Origin: Phoronis australis
Taxonomy: Eukaryota > Phoronida > Phoronidae
Assembly (NCBI GenBank): GCA_002633005.1
Contig: NMRA01000046.1
Location: 746,144-810,143, forward strand
Length of the DNA stretch: 64,000 nucleotides
Reading direction: 5' to 3'
In this document: positions 21,380 to 35,300 of the stretch, piece after piece
Numbering within the stretch: position 1 is the stretch's first letter
How the letters are laid out: each line of letters begins with the position of its first letter
Position numbers and translations under genes: made by a program
Notes under the pieces: model-generated
Database searches by the model: none
Told to the model about the DNA's origin: nothing
What the model saw: the letters and a program-made list of their open reading frames with translations, nothing else

Positions 21380-24276
21380 GTGCTTCTCGGGTTTATTTCA
21401 AGTCATGAGTAACAACAGCAGACTTGTGACCTAAAACACAAGTTTGTTGTTTACAGAAGACATTGGTTGAGTGCTCCGTTAATAGTGTCTGAATAATTGT
21501 TCTGGTGTGTAATTTGCTTGAATTATTTTTTCTCAGTGTGAAGAAAAGTTTGCCTTCATGTTGGTAAACTTAACACAGTGTGATGTTTTTAGTAATTTTG
21601 TTTACTGGGTAGTGATTGTTTTTTTGATATTTTTAGTGTTACGTCCATCTAATGGACGCTAATTTATTGAATAATGTATTCAAAATCTGTCGTAGACTTG
21701 TTTTACTGCAATTTTATTGTTAAGTATTGCTTTTAAACAAAATTGCCAACAGTGTATGTCAGAACTTGCTTAAATGCTTTGTCATAAAAACCTTGTTTTG
21801 TGCTGTATTTGGATGTGAATACTTCATTCTTGTTGGTTCTGGATTTCAGTCCACTTGCAAGTTGTGTCTTTCCTGTAAAATGTTCTTGAGTGACCACGAC
21901 TGTATTAGTATGGTACGATATCTCACAAATTTTAAACAAAACTAACTTCCAAAAATTGATATTTTTTCATTTTTCAAAGGCTTCTTATGGCATATTTTGT
22001 CCTAAATTGGTATTATTCTACCGTATATCAAATTAACAGCAGAATGAATGAAGTACTGGTATGTAGTATTTTGTGTTACTGTACTTCCCACTTTTGTTAC
22101 TCCTATCTGGCAATGAATGCTGCAACTGTGATTGCTTCTATGTTGACTACTACCTGGATATCTGGGGTATCTAAAATGAGTGAATGCTGAGGACGGAAAG
22201 TGTGACGTCACCCCAGTAGGCCAGGAGACTCCGCCATCTTGGTTCTAGCTCTGGCCATTTTCTCCGTAAGTCTAAAGTTGTAACTGGAAAATCACCAGTT
22301 AATCTTGGTTAAAAAATGCATTTAGGTATAGTTGATACTTCCACACAACTTTCAGACTTCAATGTTTCTTTTGTTGAATCTGCACAAATATATGTAGTGC
22401 CAGGGAATAGGCCATTGCCATATTGTTGGTCTCCAATTTGAAGAAGTTGGCAGGGGTGCGACGTTCTCACTTTCCATCCCCATCAACCTGTGTTTGCTCA
22501 TTTTGATGTTCCTATTGTACCGCAAATGGGCTCTGAAGAGGCATTTGTGTGTGTGTGTGTGGCTGCAGACTGCATTAGATAACGAGTAGCTACAATTATA
22601 ATACTGTGCTGGTGTGTGGCTGCAGACCGCATTAGATAATGAGTAGCTACAATTATAATACTGTGCTGGTGTGTGGCTGCAGACCGCATTAGATAATGAG
22701 TAGCTACAATTATAATACTGTGCTGGTGTGTGGCTGCAGACTGCATTAGATAATGAGTAGCTACAATTATAATACTGTGCTGGTGTGTGGCTGCAGACCG
22801 CATTAGATAACAAGTAGCTAAAATTATAATACTGTGCTGGTGTGTGGCTGCAGACTGCATTAGATGAGTAGCTACAATTATAATACTGTGCTGCTATTAC
22901 TACCCACAATCCTCTGAAACTTGCAGCTTGTCTTTGCACATACCTGTCAGGTCTGATACACTTCACAATATGGTGATAATAAAACTAGTTATTGTGCAAA
23001 ATGTTTTATTTCCTCTCCTGGAAGCCTTAGACACTTCAGCACCCCTGTGGTAGTTTTTCTATAACAAACAACATTAATGTATTGGCTGATAATACAACAT
23101 CTACATACACATAAGATTGTCCAATAAACTATGTTCTGTATGTTTTACTTAGTATAGTATACCTAGCATATCAGACACTTTCAAGACCAGACAAAATGAC
23201 TAATTACCTGTTTACTGTTAGTTTATTCAAACCAATACTTGATGCATGTTTAACAGAACCATGCAAGCCATATTCCTCAAAGGCTTGCATAAATGCAATA
23301 AGATGAAGATAATTTAATTCCACTGTCTTGATGAAATAATGGGTGAAAAAGTCTGATTCCTACGACCATGTGTAATCAAATCCACCGACTGCTCGGATTG
23401 AATCCATAACATGTGACTGATTATACAATAGAAGTAGAGTGTAAATCCATCACATGTTCTGGAGTAAGGAATGGAAAACCCAAAATAGAGGGGACAATCT
23501 AATAATGGTGAGAAATGTGTATTCAAATGGCAAGTAAGTTGGTAATGACAAACAATGGCAAATCCAAAATGCCACGAGGGATTGTACAAGATATATTGTA
23601 CCTTAGACATGGTCATGCTGTGACAAATAGATGTATCAACTCTCGTTCATTTATTGCATACTAGTACTAGCAGGATACATGAAAATCTCATTTACAAAGT
23701 CAAGATTTTGTCATTTCCAAAAGTGTTCAATTGTTGGTCCTATTCACTGCTTTGTCATGAATATAGTAGCGTGAAGCTGGCACAATTAAAATTTCAACAC
23801 AAAACTATATAATTATGAAAGAAATAATTCCATGCACTGACAATGGTAGACAGTAACAATAAAATAATACATAAAATTGTTAATAAATAATTATACAAAA
23901 CCGGAATGATAACACAATACAAATACTAGTAATCATGGATCGTATACAGATATAAAAGGATCTATCCCAGAGAAGCTATTTAAATGTTTCAACAGTACCA
24001 AATGCACAAAAATTGATGAGAGCTTAAGAGATTTACAGAACATTTGGGAAAGAAATATAAACAAACGACACATGAACACTAAGAGTTATTACAAGTTGCA
24101 CTATAGAACACCGGGCACAATATGCATTTGCATAACAAGACAAGCAAGACGTAATTGTTCTAAGTTACTAAAAGGCAAGAACAAGGTTGAATTGTCAAAA
24201 TTGTGTCCCAGTATTACATTTGGAATAATATTGACTGCATGTAAGATAGGCCTGAATCAGGGCTAAAGGTTTAGAG
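21380..24276. other. Intergenic stretch between the convergent genes
   Basis: Apart from the 57-bp minisatellite at 22552-22888, I see only AT-rich sequence with short frames lacking family resemblance. Part of it may be 3' UTR of either gene. Several TTTATT hexamers (for example near 23003 and 23645) could be polyadenylation signals for the minus-strand gene. Confidence 0.4.
22552..22888. repeat. 57-bp minisatellite
   Basis: About six copies of a 57-bp unit containing GGCTGCAGACCGCATTAGAT and GAGTAGCTACAATTATAATA. A short (GT)n run leads in. Because 57 is a multiple of three and the unit lacks stops in some minus-strand frames, it creates a long repetitive open frame (19-residue period) that I do not regard as a gene. 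Confidence 0.95.
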
Positions 24277-25808
24277 CAGGGGTGTCCAAAAGCAACCCAC
24301 AATGTAATTGTTAAATGGGTTTCATACCTGCAAGTACACCTCATAAACTTAACTTGTATTTTGCAAAACTAATAAAGCAAACTGAATGAAAAAACGCACA
24401 ATCTATTAAGACTGAAATTAAACTTTTCTCTTTCAAGTTTGGTTGGAAGCGTCGTTTGCACCTGCGGCAACTAACCAGTCACAATATTTTCTAAAAAATT
24501 AAAAACTCGAGACCTCGGATTCCGAAAAACTTCCAAACCCTTATTAGAGTGAAACAATTGCCTTAAGTATAAGTTATCACCTTTTAGTGAAACCGGCCCC
24601 TACAGCAGGTATTATAATTGGTTTCATAATTTTATTGGAGCTTGTACAAGGCCAGCATTATCCAAACGTAACAAGGTATAAGAAATCTACCTAGGGAAAT
24701 AAGCCATCAAAATTGATTAGGTTCTACAATTTTGTCAACAGGCCAGAGGAAATGAAAACTAGAGTCAAAATTATACAAAGCAGTGACATAATTTTGTGGT
24801 GTTTTTTTTTCTAAGTCAACCTTGGTATTGGTCTTACAATTTGGAAAAATGAATGAAAAGTGTAAATTTTAACACGTTTTATTTAGATATTTGTAAGCTT
24901 TTAAAAAGTCTAATTAAAAAGGTCAAGCACTTATTTCAGAACTAATTTATTCCCAGTGGGCTGGATGTTGAGACCCGCTTGCACACATAATACCACTATT
25001 TATGGTTGATGGGCTTAATGTTCACACTGACTTGCAAATATCCCATTATTTACATTGAGTTGGTATTCAGACTGACTTGCAAACATTATCCCTTTATTTA
25101 TGCTCCATGGGCTGTTCATTCAGACAAATGAGCTATACCTGGTATAGTTCATTGTTTAGCCTGAAGTGCAAACATTATACCCTGATGTCCTATGGGCTCC
25201 CTGTTCAGATTGACTTGCAAACATTATCCTTTCATCTATGCCCCACAACATTAGTGTTTAGAATGACTAGCAAACATTATGCCCCATTGACTTGGTGCTC
25301 AGACTGACTAGCAAACATTATCCCTGGAGTTATGCCCCATGGGCTCAGTGTTTAAATTGACTTGAACACATTATCACTTTAATTCAACTTACATACATAG
25401 GCTTTGGGAATAAAGAAGAATTTTCTGGTCTGAGTCCAATAACCACACATCAGATGAGCCAGCTATCCTTGGGTCAAAATTACAACACCATTTCTCCTTT
25501 TGAACGCATCACTGTAAAAGCTAAATGAATGTCTTAAGCAGACATGTGTTTTTATATTGAAAACATAGTTGGTTAATTTCATTCTCTGCTTTTCTCAAAA
25601 ATTTGTGGCTCTAAAGACGGTTATTGTCCAAAATTCTGATAAAGCAAGTAAAAGAATCACCTACACTACATCTGTTATATCAACTAATTTGTAACAGAAC
25701 ACACAACATAGCATTGAAAACTAATAGGTCGTTTTATAGCGATTGGTGCAACTCTTGGTATGATTTTCCCCTTCATGGCCTGCGGCAGAAAACATTTGGA
25801 CACCCCTG
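24277..25808. mobile_element. Non-autonomous hAT-like element with CAGGGGTGTCCAAA ends
   Basis: Perfect 14-bp terminal inverted repeats: CAGGGGTGTCCAAA at 24277-24290 and TTTGGACACCCCTG at 25795-25808. A GGCCTGCGGC block beside the right end fits animal hAT elements. Flanking octamers GTTTAGAG and ATATAGTA agree at only four positions, so the target duplication has decayed. No transposase frame. It lies 460 bp beyond the ASAP-like stop codon, possibly within the 3' UTR. Confidence 0.75.
24960..25375. repeat. Degenerate ~50-bp tandem repeat inside the hAT-like element
   Basis: Seven or eight diverged copies of a unit built around GACTTGCAAACATTATCCC, TATGCCCCATGGGCT and TGTTCAGA. Copies differ by substitutions and small indels, suggesting an old internal expansion of the transposon. 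Confidence 0.7.
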
Positions 25809-26267
25809 ATATAGTACATTTTGTAAGGACTGGAAATCAATATCTTGATAAGGCTTTAACATCCTAAGTTTGTTCCCATTCAAAGGTTTTGCCAAGTTGC
25901 ATTAAAACTCAAGATATACATTTTAGATTAAAATGAATTAGTCTAATTGGCTTGTGATATAAAATGGTACATGAGAATTGTAACTGAGACTGGTCCTTGA
26001 GTTTGCCACATGACAAAGTATCAACAATAACCTCAGTCAGCAGCCAAGAACCACATTGTGAGACAGATAGAATATTTCTGTATAACAAACTAGTTAGTTG
26101 GTTAGAATATTAACATTTGATGTGGCGCCAGTGTTGTAAATGTAATAGACACTTCAAGTCTGTGCTACTTATCATTACAAGACATGCATAAGAAACTAGT
26201 GTTGTGTTTTATACATTGCCATAGTAGGAAGCTTTTTCAGCTTCACTCCAAGCCATTCATGATCCAG

Positions 26268-26342
26268 TTAATCCGTCAACATGTGGACAAAGCTGATTGG
26301 AAAGAGACCCTTTCTTTCAGGACAGCTTTCAATTTCTCCTTT
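26268..26342 (-). CDS. ASAP: ASAP-like exon 23 (SH3 end, stop)
   Basis: 25 codons including [21 protein letters not shown], then VHMLTD. Acceptor CTCTTTGCAG. It restores a full SH3 (WW-GEIE, ERKG-FP-SFVH) and ends the protein like vertebrate ASAP1/2. Confidence 0.95.
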   Translation of the reverse strand, partial: KGEIESCPERKGLFPISFVHMLTD

Positions 26343-29300
26343 CTGCAAAGAGCACCAAGACCTCTATCAAAGACAGGAAGACAATCTTAACAGGCAGCCA
26401 CAGTGGTAGCAAAGACACTTGTCACAAACAATAGCCATTGTTAGCCCGTGTTGTCAAAGTTTTTTTAAGAAAGTCAATAATTGTCCCATGTGATCATGTA
26501 TTTATCAATATTTTCAGGTTGATGCGAATATGTAAGGACCAGTCAAATAACTACATTAATAACTTGATATCCTGTCCTTTGTAATCATAAAATACCAAAA
26601 ACTATTAAAGTTAGGCTATCAAGCACATCAGAAAATGGATGCAGGACATTTCTCATTATTCAGACACTTGATTTATTAACTGTTGGGGTTACATTTACAA
26701 ACTGTGTCTTTTTAGTAATGCATAACATTTAATGAACTTTAAAATAACACACGGAAGCTTACAATATAGGATTATAAAAACCCCGATGAATTTATCCAAA
26801 TTTTTGGACTTATAAGAACAGTTCAAATTTGGTTGAGAAAATCAGATACCTAAGCTCATTACAAGATTGGAAAATGTGCAACTTTCAAATAAAATGAGAA
26901 CATTGGTATCAGCAGAAAATAAAGAAATGCAAGTTGGAAAGACAGAAGTTTGTTTTTCTGGTGCTAAGAACTGCAGGGTATGAGTGAACTTATAGTTTTT
27001 GTGATCTCAGAGGCGCATGCATGCGTTATTATATTTGTGCTCGGAACAACAATCACAAAATCATTGTTGCAAAAGTGCACTAAAACTCAAAACTCTGACT
27101 TAACAACTGAAAATTTAAAGTTCAAAAACTGCTTAAATTTATAAAGTGACAGTCAATAAGCCAATAGATGCACAAATAAAGTGACAGCCAATAAGCCAAT
27201 AGATGGACAAGAAGAAAGTCTACTAACCCACCAATCCTCTTCTTCACAGCTTATTACAACAATAATCTCCCCTTCTTCAAAGGAGAGTTCATCTTCATTA
27301 TCTGCATGGCAAGTATACAATGCACGACAGCGGCGTTTCCTGGCAACACTTTTCCTCTGAAAATACATTACGAGCTTAATGTGGGCAACCTCCACCTGTA
27401 CCTAAGACACAACTAGGAAAATGGGATGCATAGAATATGAGTATTTCCAAAACATTGCCTAATGGCAGCTGTGGCACACAACTTGAATAAAGCCTTTGAT
27501 TGGTCCTACTGTTCTTTAATGAAAAAATATGAAAATGAAATTTCACTTGCCACTCCTATATTGTCCTAAATTGATGAGACTTTACCGTATATCACCTACT
27601 CCTAAATTGATGAGACTTTACCGTATATCACCTACTCCTAAATTGATGAGACTTTACCGTATATCACCTACTTCTAAATTGATGAGACTTTACAGTATAT
27701 CACCTACTTCTAAATTGATGAGACTTTACAGTATATCACCTACTTCTAAATTGATGAGACTTTACAGTATATCACCTACTCCTAAATTGATGAGACTTTA
27801 CCGTATATCACCTACTCCTAAATTGATGAGACTTTACAGTATATCACCTACTTCTAAATTGATGAGACTTTACAGTATATCACCTACTCCTAAACTGATG
27901 AGACTTTACAGTATATCACCTACTTCTAAATTGATGAGACTTTACAGTATATCACCTACTCCTAAATTAAGAAAAAATGAGACGAGACCAATGCTCATGA
28001 AATTAAATTCACACAATGGTTTGCAATGTGTAGTATAGTAACTGGTGAGGAACAAGATATATATTTATCTATAAGTTGATAACGCACAAATGAGCCAAGG
28101 GACCAATGCATAAAATATGCAAATCATGCAGTTTTTAAGGTAACAATGTTATGCGGGTCACTTGAAAATAGTCAGAGTCTGCCACTGGGTCTAAAGCTTG
28201 GTACCGTCTGTGCTAGTAATAAAATAGGAAAATATTTCAGAAATTACAAAATATTCTGCCAGTTTCAATTTACTTTCAAAACATGCCAGCAAACTTTTCA
28301 AAGTCATTCCCAGAACTCTAAATCAAAAAGATGTAAAAGCTGTTTTAGCCTACATCTCTGAAATCTTTGATACAAAATAAAATGCTCTGTACTCTCAAAA
28401 CCTCAAACAAGTTGGCAAACTGCATAGTAAGTTTGATAAATCAGCAAGAGTGAATTGACAGCTGTGTGAAAAAAACACCCACCTCAGAATACATTTTTGA
28501 GACACAATGAGAAAGTGCTTTAGCAAAAAAAATTTCATCTCTCAGGGTAAGCACTACCGTAATCATACCACAGTGGGTGACAGAACCAGGTTTCGGTAAA
28601 ATGACGGTATCATGGTTTGGTATGAGAAGCATATAACTGTCTACGACCCAAAAGGTACTCACTTTTGTGCGTGGTGTGGGTACCGGTAGTCCATCAGTAG
28701 AGTCACTAGGTCCATTAGTCTTACCATTCAATACAGAGTCATCCAGATCTAGACTGGAACCCTTCGATAAGCGAGGTGAAGGCTGGGGTTTGTCTGAGCT
28801 TTTGTTTCTGAACTGCTGGGGAGGGGGTAGCACCAGCTTTGGGTCTGAAACAGATTAGCAATGTCAGTGTGTAGTGTTAACACAGGTAAGGAAGAGCAAA
28901 GTCACCCTGACTACGCTGACTAATCCTGAAGAATGCAGAACCAGCAATATAAATTGTTGAAAGCATGGACATTTTGAAGTGTGTTGAAACATAGGTATTT
29001 TCAATGGCATATAAACAATACTATAATTTATCAACAAGGACAAGTGGGTCCCATAAGGCTACTGCATTCAGGTCTTCACTAGATTATGAACAATTCTACA
29101 AGACTTTTGCATTTTCCACCAAAGCCATATTAGTCAAACTTAAACTAAATGTAATCTGTTGTCTAAGTAGTAAACTAATGGCCTTATTTTGTCAAAACAC
29201 AATGGTTTTCAGATCTATTTAGTCAATGATTTATCTGCACTTAAACCAAGTTTACAATAACAAACCTGGATTTGCAGGCCCTTTGTTCACACAATCTCTC

Positions 29301-32300
29301 TTCTTCTCTGGAAGTGGAGGTGGATCAGATGGCAGTCTCTCTCGACTAATGGTTGGACTGGGATTGTCAAGCTGGGTGTGGCTAGGTGGGGGAGGAGGAG
29401 CTGGTTTCTTCTTAAAGCTGCCTGAACTTGTAATGCCTGCAGGGAGAGCGTATAGTGATTGATACTTGGAGGAAAAAGGGGGAGGGCTCTTAGCCATGCT
29501 TGGTAGAGTCCTAGCATAGACGCGTGACCTTGGTGAGGATTGCCCACCAGCAGTTGTCAGTGAAATGAACGGTGGAGATTTAGGAAAATGTGAGTTTGGG
29601 CTGGAGACAGAAACAGTGCTGGGGGGAGACTTAGCAGATAAGTATAGAGTGTGGGAAAGTGGTGAAGGGATGTGACGAGGTCCTATCAGGCAATGAAAAG
29701 AAATTGGTTATTTATGGCCAGCATTACATACAATTATTATAAAGCACAAAACACTAACTACAGTAATAAAGACATGTGGTGGTCACATGTTACACATTCA
29801 AAAGCATGCAAACGTGACTTGTGCACAGGGACAGCATTGTGGTTTTTTCAACAACAGTTTAACAGAGCCACTAGGGGAACAGTGAAAAGAAAGGTTACGC
29901 TCGGTAAACAAGATGACAAAAATACTTAATTAACAATAATGCGTGTAAATCAACATCTCTACATGTACAAAACAAAACAACACTGTTCAAACAACAGTTC
30001 ACAGCAAGCACATAAAGCAAGAGAAATGACAAGTAAGCAAGACTTAATAATCAAATGAAAATCTGTTGTTTAAACATGTGACCTGCCTCACCTTTAGGTT
30101 TGTTTTGTGGAGGGGGCGGAGGTGGCGGCATCCTGTCTTTATCTAGCTGGACACGGTCACTGACCACTTGACCATCCTTCAACACAACATAGTCTCCACT
30201 GGACAGCCTATGGTGTTCAAGAACCGAGGCACCAGACACTAGACTTCCAGGGCGAGACCGAACCTTCCTATCTGGAGTCTACAAGAGAAACGAGCACAGA
30301 CGTCTGGTGAACATAGAACTTTTCAGAGTGTCAGCTCAAATTCATAGATATGATGCTACCACTACCAAGACTGTACAAGTTGTAAAGTAAAAATTAGGAA
30401 TACTTGAACAAAATAAAAAAGAGAGAGAATTTTTAAAACTAACTACTGTTGTTTGAATAAGATTGGGTAAGCCTACTTTCACAAATTCTTAGAGTTTGTT
30501 TCTAAGTAGCGTTTCTAATATGAGTGCCTGAGTGAAGTGACCTCTTGACCACAGCAAGGAAACATAGAACACAGAACAAGAACAGGTAGGACTAAGTAGG
30601 CACAGTTGACAAAATGACCAAGTAACACTTTAGACAACAAGCAAGACTCTAACATTACATGTAAAGTTTACACCTCACATGCTGCACAAAAAGCTCATCT
30701 CAGCTATAGTCTTGACCTATGCCTTTCAAATGGTGTTACTAGAAACAAGCTCTATCTCAGCTATAGTCTTGACCTATGCCTTTCAAATGGTGTTACTAGA
30801 AACAAGCTCTATCTCAGCTATAGTCTTGACCTATGCCTTTCAAATAGTGTTATTAGAAATCATCAGAAGACAGATGGCCATTATTTACTAACTGTATAAT
30901 TCTTATTGCTGCAAATAGACTAATCATAACGAACAAATTCAACTATTAGCCAATTGGTAAATACATGATGGTGGAGGAAATGATCATTGTCAGTGAACTA
31001 GCAACAACGGAGACAAAACAGAATCATAATTTGAGTTCAATTGTCTTGTTGTTTACCAACTGAAGAGATTGTCACCCTTACCCTTTCGTCCAACTCATCA
31101 TCACTGTAGTCCACAAGGTCATACATTGGGTCATCCTGAAAGTAATACACATAACATAAAACTTTATCCCAAGTGTTGTACTAATTCAGCATAGTCAATA
31201 CTAATACCTTCATTAATACGTTGATTATCCTGTACATATTAATGTCACCAGACACATGTAGACTGAACAGATGGCAATGAGATGACTGTGAACTTTTAGT
31301 AGAAACAAAACTAATAAATAATCACACCACAACTGAACTTTGACCTAATAAACATGCACTTTGTGAGTACAGAAGCTGCACCCTAGAAACTATATGGAAA
31401 GTAAAGGTATTACGGATTCATACTGCAAAGTTCAAGTTGTGCTGTGTCACCAGACTATTTTTCAAATCTACTGCTTTCTTCCAATTGCCACTGCATCATG
31501 CTTACTAACAGGAAGTACCCCTGGTGCACAGGAAGGACCCCTGGTGCACAACTTACCACTAAAGGCCACATGCTGACTTGGCGAATCAGTATTACATACC
31601 AATCAGTACTGCCCAGCCTTCGTTGAGAAATGCTCTGTTATTTGTAGTATTCTAATTAGCAAACAAGACTTGACTAAAATAAATTGATGGGCAATAAAAC
31701 TCATTTAAGAAAGATATAGATATTATACCAAACAGTTATTAAAAAGGTGACCTTTTTAAAATATGTTCGTTTTGCCTCATCCTTTCCTCTCTTCTCCAAC
31801 TTGAGTGCATCAGGAGGTAACTGTTGTTTCCACTTCTCATGGTCTGAGCCTGCTCTGTTTTGTTATTTGTAATGGTTTTACATTACTGAAAACAATTCTT
31901 TGTCATACCACTCGGACACGACATACGGTATTTACTCAAGGGAAATGGGACATAATGTTAACTGAGGTCCAAGCTACATTTTTGTACTTACAGATCCCAG
32001 ACCCCAATCTGTGTTGACGTTCTCAAATAACTCTGTTTTGCCATCAATTGCATGGAGAAGCTGCAAATAATACTGTTTACACTGAGCCCAAGTGTTGGCA
32101 AGTCTTAAGCATTAGTCTACAATGAGCAGGCTAAGAAACTTTTGCAAAATAAGCTGTAAGGTCAAGTAAAACCAAGACCATGTTAGTGCGGGTACGTTTA
32201 GCTACACATCCTTTGAAAATTGAGATAAGTTCATATTTCATGGGATCACAGTTGATGACTACATTATAGTTTTAATTTAAGCAGACAATGCACATTTGCA

Positions 32301-35300
32301 TTATTACTATTGTTTGAACAAAAAGTTCAATTTTGTAGTTAAAAGTCATAAAAATATCTTATTTCCATATTTAGTCGTATCTTTCTATAGCACCCTGTTT
32401 AAGGTTATGTAGGAGCTTATCAACAACTCTTTGTCATTAAATAGACAAAAATCAAGAAAACTTAAGATTTTAACTCACAGAATTTGATTATTAACTTTAT
32501 ACCAACCAGCCAATAATTGGGTAACTTGGCCATTATTTTTTGATAAAATGTAGTAAAAGGAAAGGTGCCTTCACAGCAAAACATCGGTGTGAATAAGATG
32601 CCAAACTTCATTTGATAGTAAAGTTCATAATGAAATCTCAAAAATCCTGTGAAGCTTTCTACACAATCATTTCATTTTGCTGCTGTTCAAATTTTGAGTT
32701 TTCCACCAAAATCATAGAAGCCCTATTTTTATGGCATCTCATTCAAAAGTGCATAAAGCATGCTATGTGAAAGTTTCATATGAATGCGATCAGCCATTTT
32801 TGAGATATGACATTCCAGAGTTAGCCAAGTTTGGACACATTTTGAGCAAGTGTCATTACATGCTACAGAGTGTCATTATTTTCTGCAGAGTGTCATTATT
32901 TGCTGCAGAACGTCATTATTTGCTGCAAGAAAGTCATTATTTGCTGCAGAGCCATCTTAAGAATGGAGCACACAAACTTACACAACAGTAAGGTATCAAG
33001 GATGGCAACAAGACCTGAACTTAAAGGTCTTTTTGAAATGTGATGCTGTGTCCCTGTCAATCAAGCCATTGACCATAATTATAGACATTAATACTATTGC
33101 CTCATAAAGAACACTTCCATAATTATTGACTTCTCTCATCATGTGGATAACTTTTATTCTATTTTCATGATATGCCCACACTGGCGGTTAAGCCCTCCCC
33201 TGGTGAGATTTGTCACAATGCCCGACAGGATGCACTTGAAAGGTACGTGAGATTCCTCTTTTGAGCTGCTTCGTTAGTTTTCAAGTAACACATGGTAGTG
33301 CAAATCCTGCCTTTGACTCACCAAGTCGGAGCAGATCTGGTGCCCTAGCTCAGCAGCAACGTGTTGCGCTGTCCTTCCCTCGTCATTCTCCAACAGAGCC
33401 ATACCAGGACGTGTCCTCAGGATTAGCTTCATACACTCACTCTGGTTATACAGGGCACACCAGTGTAGGGCCGTGTCACCATGTCGTGTGGTGTTTTCCA
33501 GGTCTTTCCTATACAAGACATTACCAACATGACATGCTGCACAGTGCCACATAGTTTTCACACATTGCCCGTTGAGGGTAACAATTGAGCACAGGCCCAC
33601 AGTGCCGAAGCAAAACTGGACTTTTTCAGAATCGAGATAAAAGGTCCTTCTAGTAATTCTATCTAGTGTTTGAACACAAAACTAGTATGTTTTTCATTGG
33701 TTTACTTTCAGCACAATCAGAGCCATATCTGTCAGCAGTCAGATTCCAAAGTTGGAGTTCCATCATTATATTGCATCTTGTCAACAAAAGATGTTATTCT
33801 GTGCATTTTTCATAACCTAGAAAGAGCACTGCCAACACTCAACAAACATAATGTCCTTAAGAAAATTTTGTATACAAAACAATTACTGCCACATTATATA
33901 GATGTTCATGTAAAGGAAGTTCCTTTTTACAGCACCCAAAGTTTTGATGGCCATATTAACAACTCACCCCTTACTGTTCTGAATAATGAAGTCTGCTATG
34001 TACAGTGAAGAGCCAGTCTCTTGTTTGACCGCCAGGTGGAGTGCTGTTTCACCATCATCCTGTGACATCACATCACATTGTACAAACTTAACAACAACAA
34101 CAATCATTATATTTAGCTACACTGATATATCCTACCAAGCACTTATCTCTCGATTAGTAAATTAATTGGCTAAGTTGCTTTTATTTCAATCAGAAACTGA
34201 TAGACCGACAGCGTTTTTAGCAATTCAAAAAGAAGTTCATACACAAATTAAGGTAATATAACTAAAGTTACATTTTTAATTGTGAAAAATCCTGTTTGAC
34301 AATGCTAGCCTCTACTACCACAAACTAGTTACTGCATAGTACATGAAGTTGACTAGAATGACCACAATAAGACAAAACAGAAATAATAAGATGCCAATAA
34401 CTGGTTCATTTATCACCTTACTCTTGCAACAAACTAATACAAAAAATGTCTAAACATATTGTTAATAGGCTCAAATGCTATATTTCATTTTTGTGTTGTC
34501 TCTTATTTTCAAATGCATTTGCTCTGTCTTTATATATTCAAAAGCACTGAATTAAAAACTTTACACATGTGATGCTTTACAAATAAATTCTTCTAATATT
34601 TTTATCATCAGGGTACACTGACGTGACACTCTAGACATTACATAATGCAAAATAGCCATTGATCCTGAACTAACACCACTCACTGTTTCAGGAAGTGGGT
34701 CCATGAGGTCGAGTCCCTCGCCGTACACTTGGAGTAGTGCAGACAGATCTCTATACATGACTGCTTGCTTAAGGTCCTGCTTCAAGTCATCATGGTTGGT
34801 GCAAGTAACGATGGCATATCTTCGCTTCTCATATTTGGCCCGAATAAAGTTAGTGCGCTCTTCCCTGTAATAGGCAAGGCACATGATAGAACATGCAACT
34901 GTGTTGACTCAACATACATGGTGCTGTGTTCATTTGTAGTAATATCATCTGCACAGTTTTGAGGAACATAACTTATCTCAATCTTCATTTTTGTTGGTGA
35001 ATTCCACAAAACAGAATTTTATTTGTAAGTCACATTGTGAGCTAAATTGGTAAAAAATAGCGGTAGGTCATGTTAAAGCACTGACCAACAAAGTCATGTG
35101 AATCAACCTGCGTTTCATAGCTTTGAGATAATTTATTAATAACTTGAAATCATATATAGCAATAAATTGGGAGGTATTTAGTTGCAAATTCAATGTGTGA
35201 AAAAGTCATCAATTTATATGAAGTGCTTAATATGTCCAAGTGTGGTTAGTAAGCCTGTCACACTCGATATGTCCATGTGTGGTTAGTAAGCCTGTTACAC

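Noticed and set aside
22352-22966. 204-codon minus-strand frame
   Set aside because: It is almost entirely the 57-bp minisatellite with a 19-residue period.
27529-28038. 169-codon plus-strand repetitive frame
   Set aside because: It is antisense to the ASAP-like gene and made of the intronic 36-bp repeat.
33670-34008. 112-codon plus-strand frame
   Set aside because: It overlaps ankyrin exon 15 of the ASAP-like gene in antisense and shows no family resemblance.
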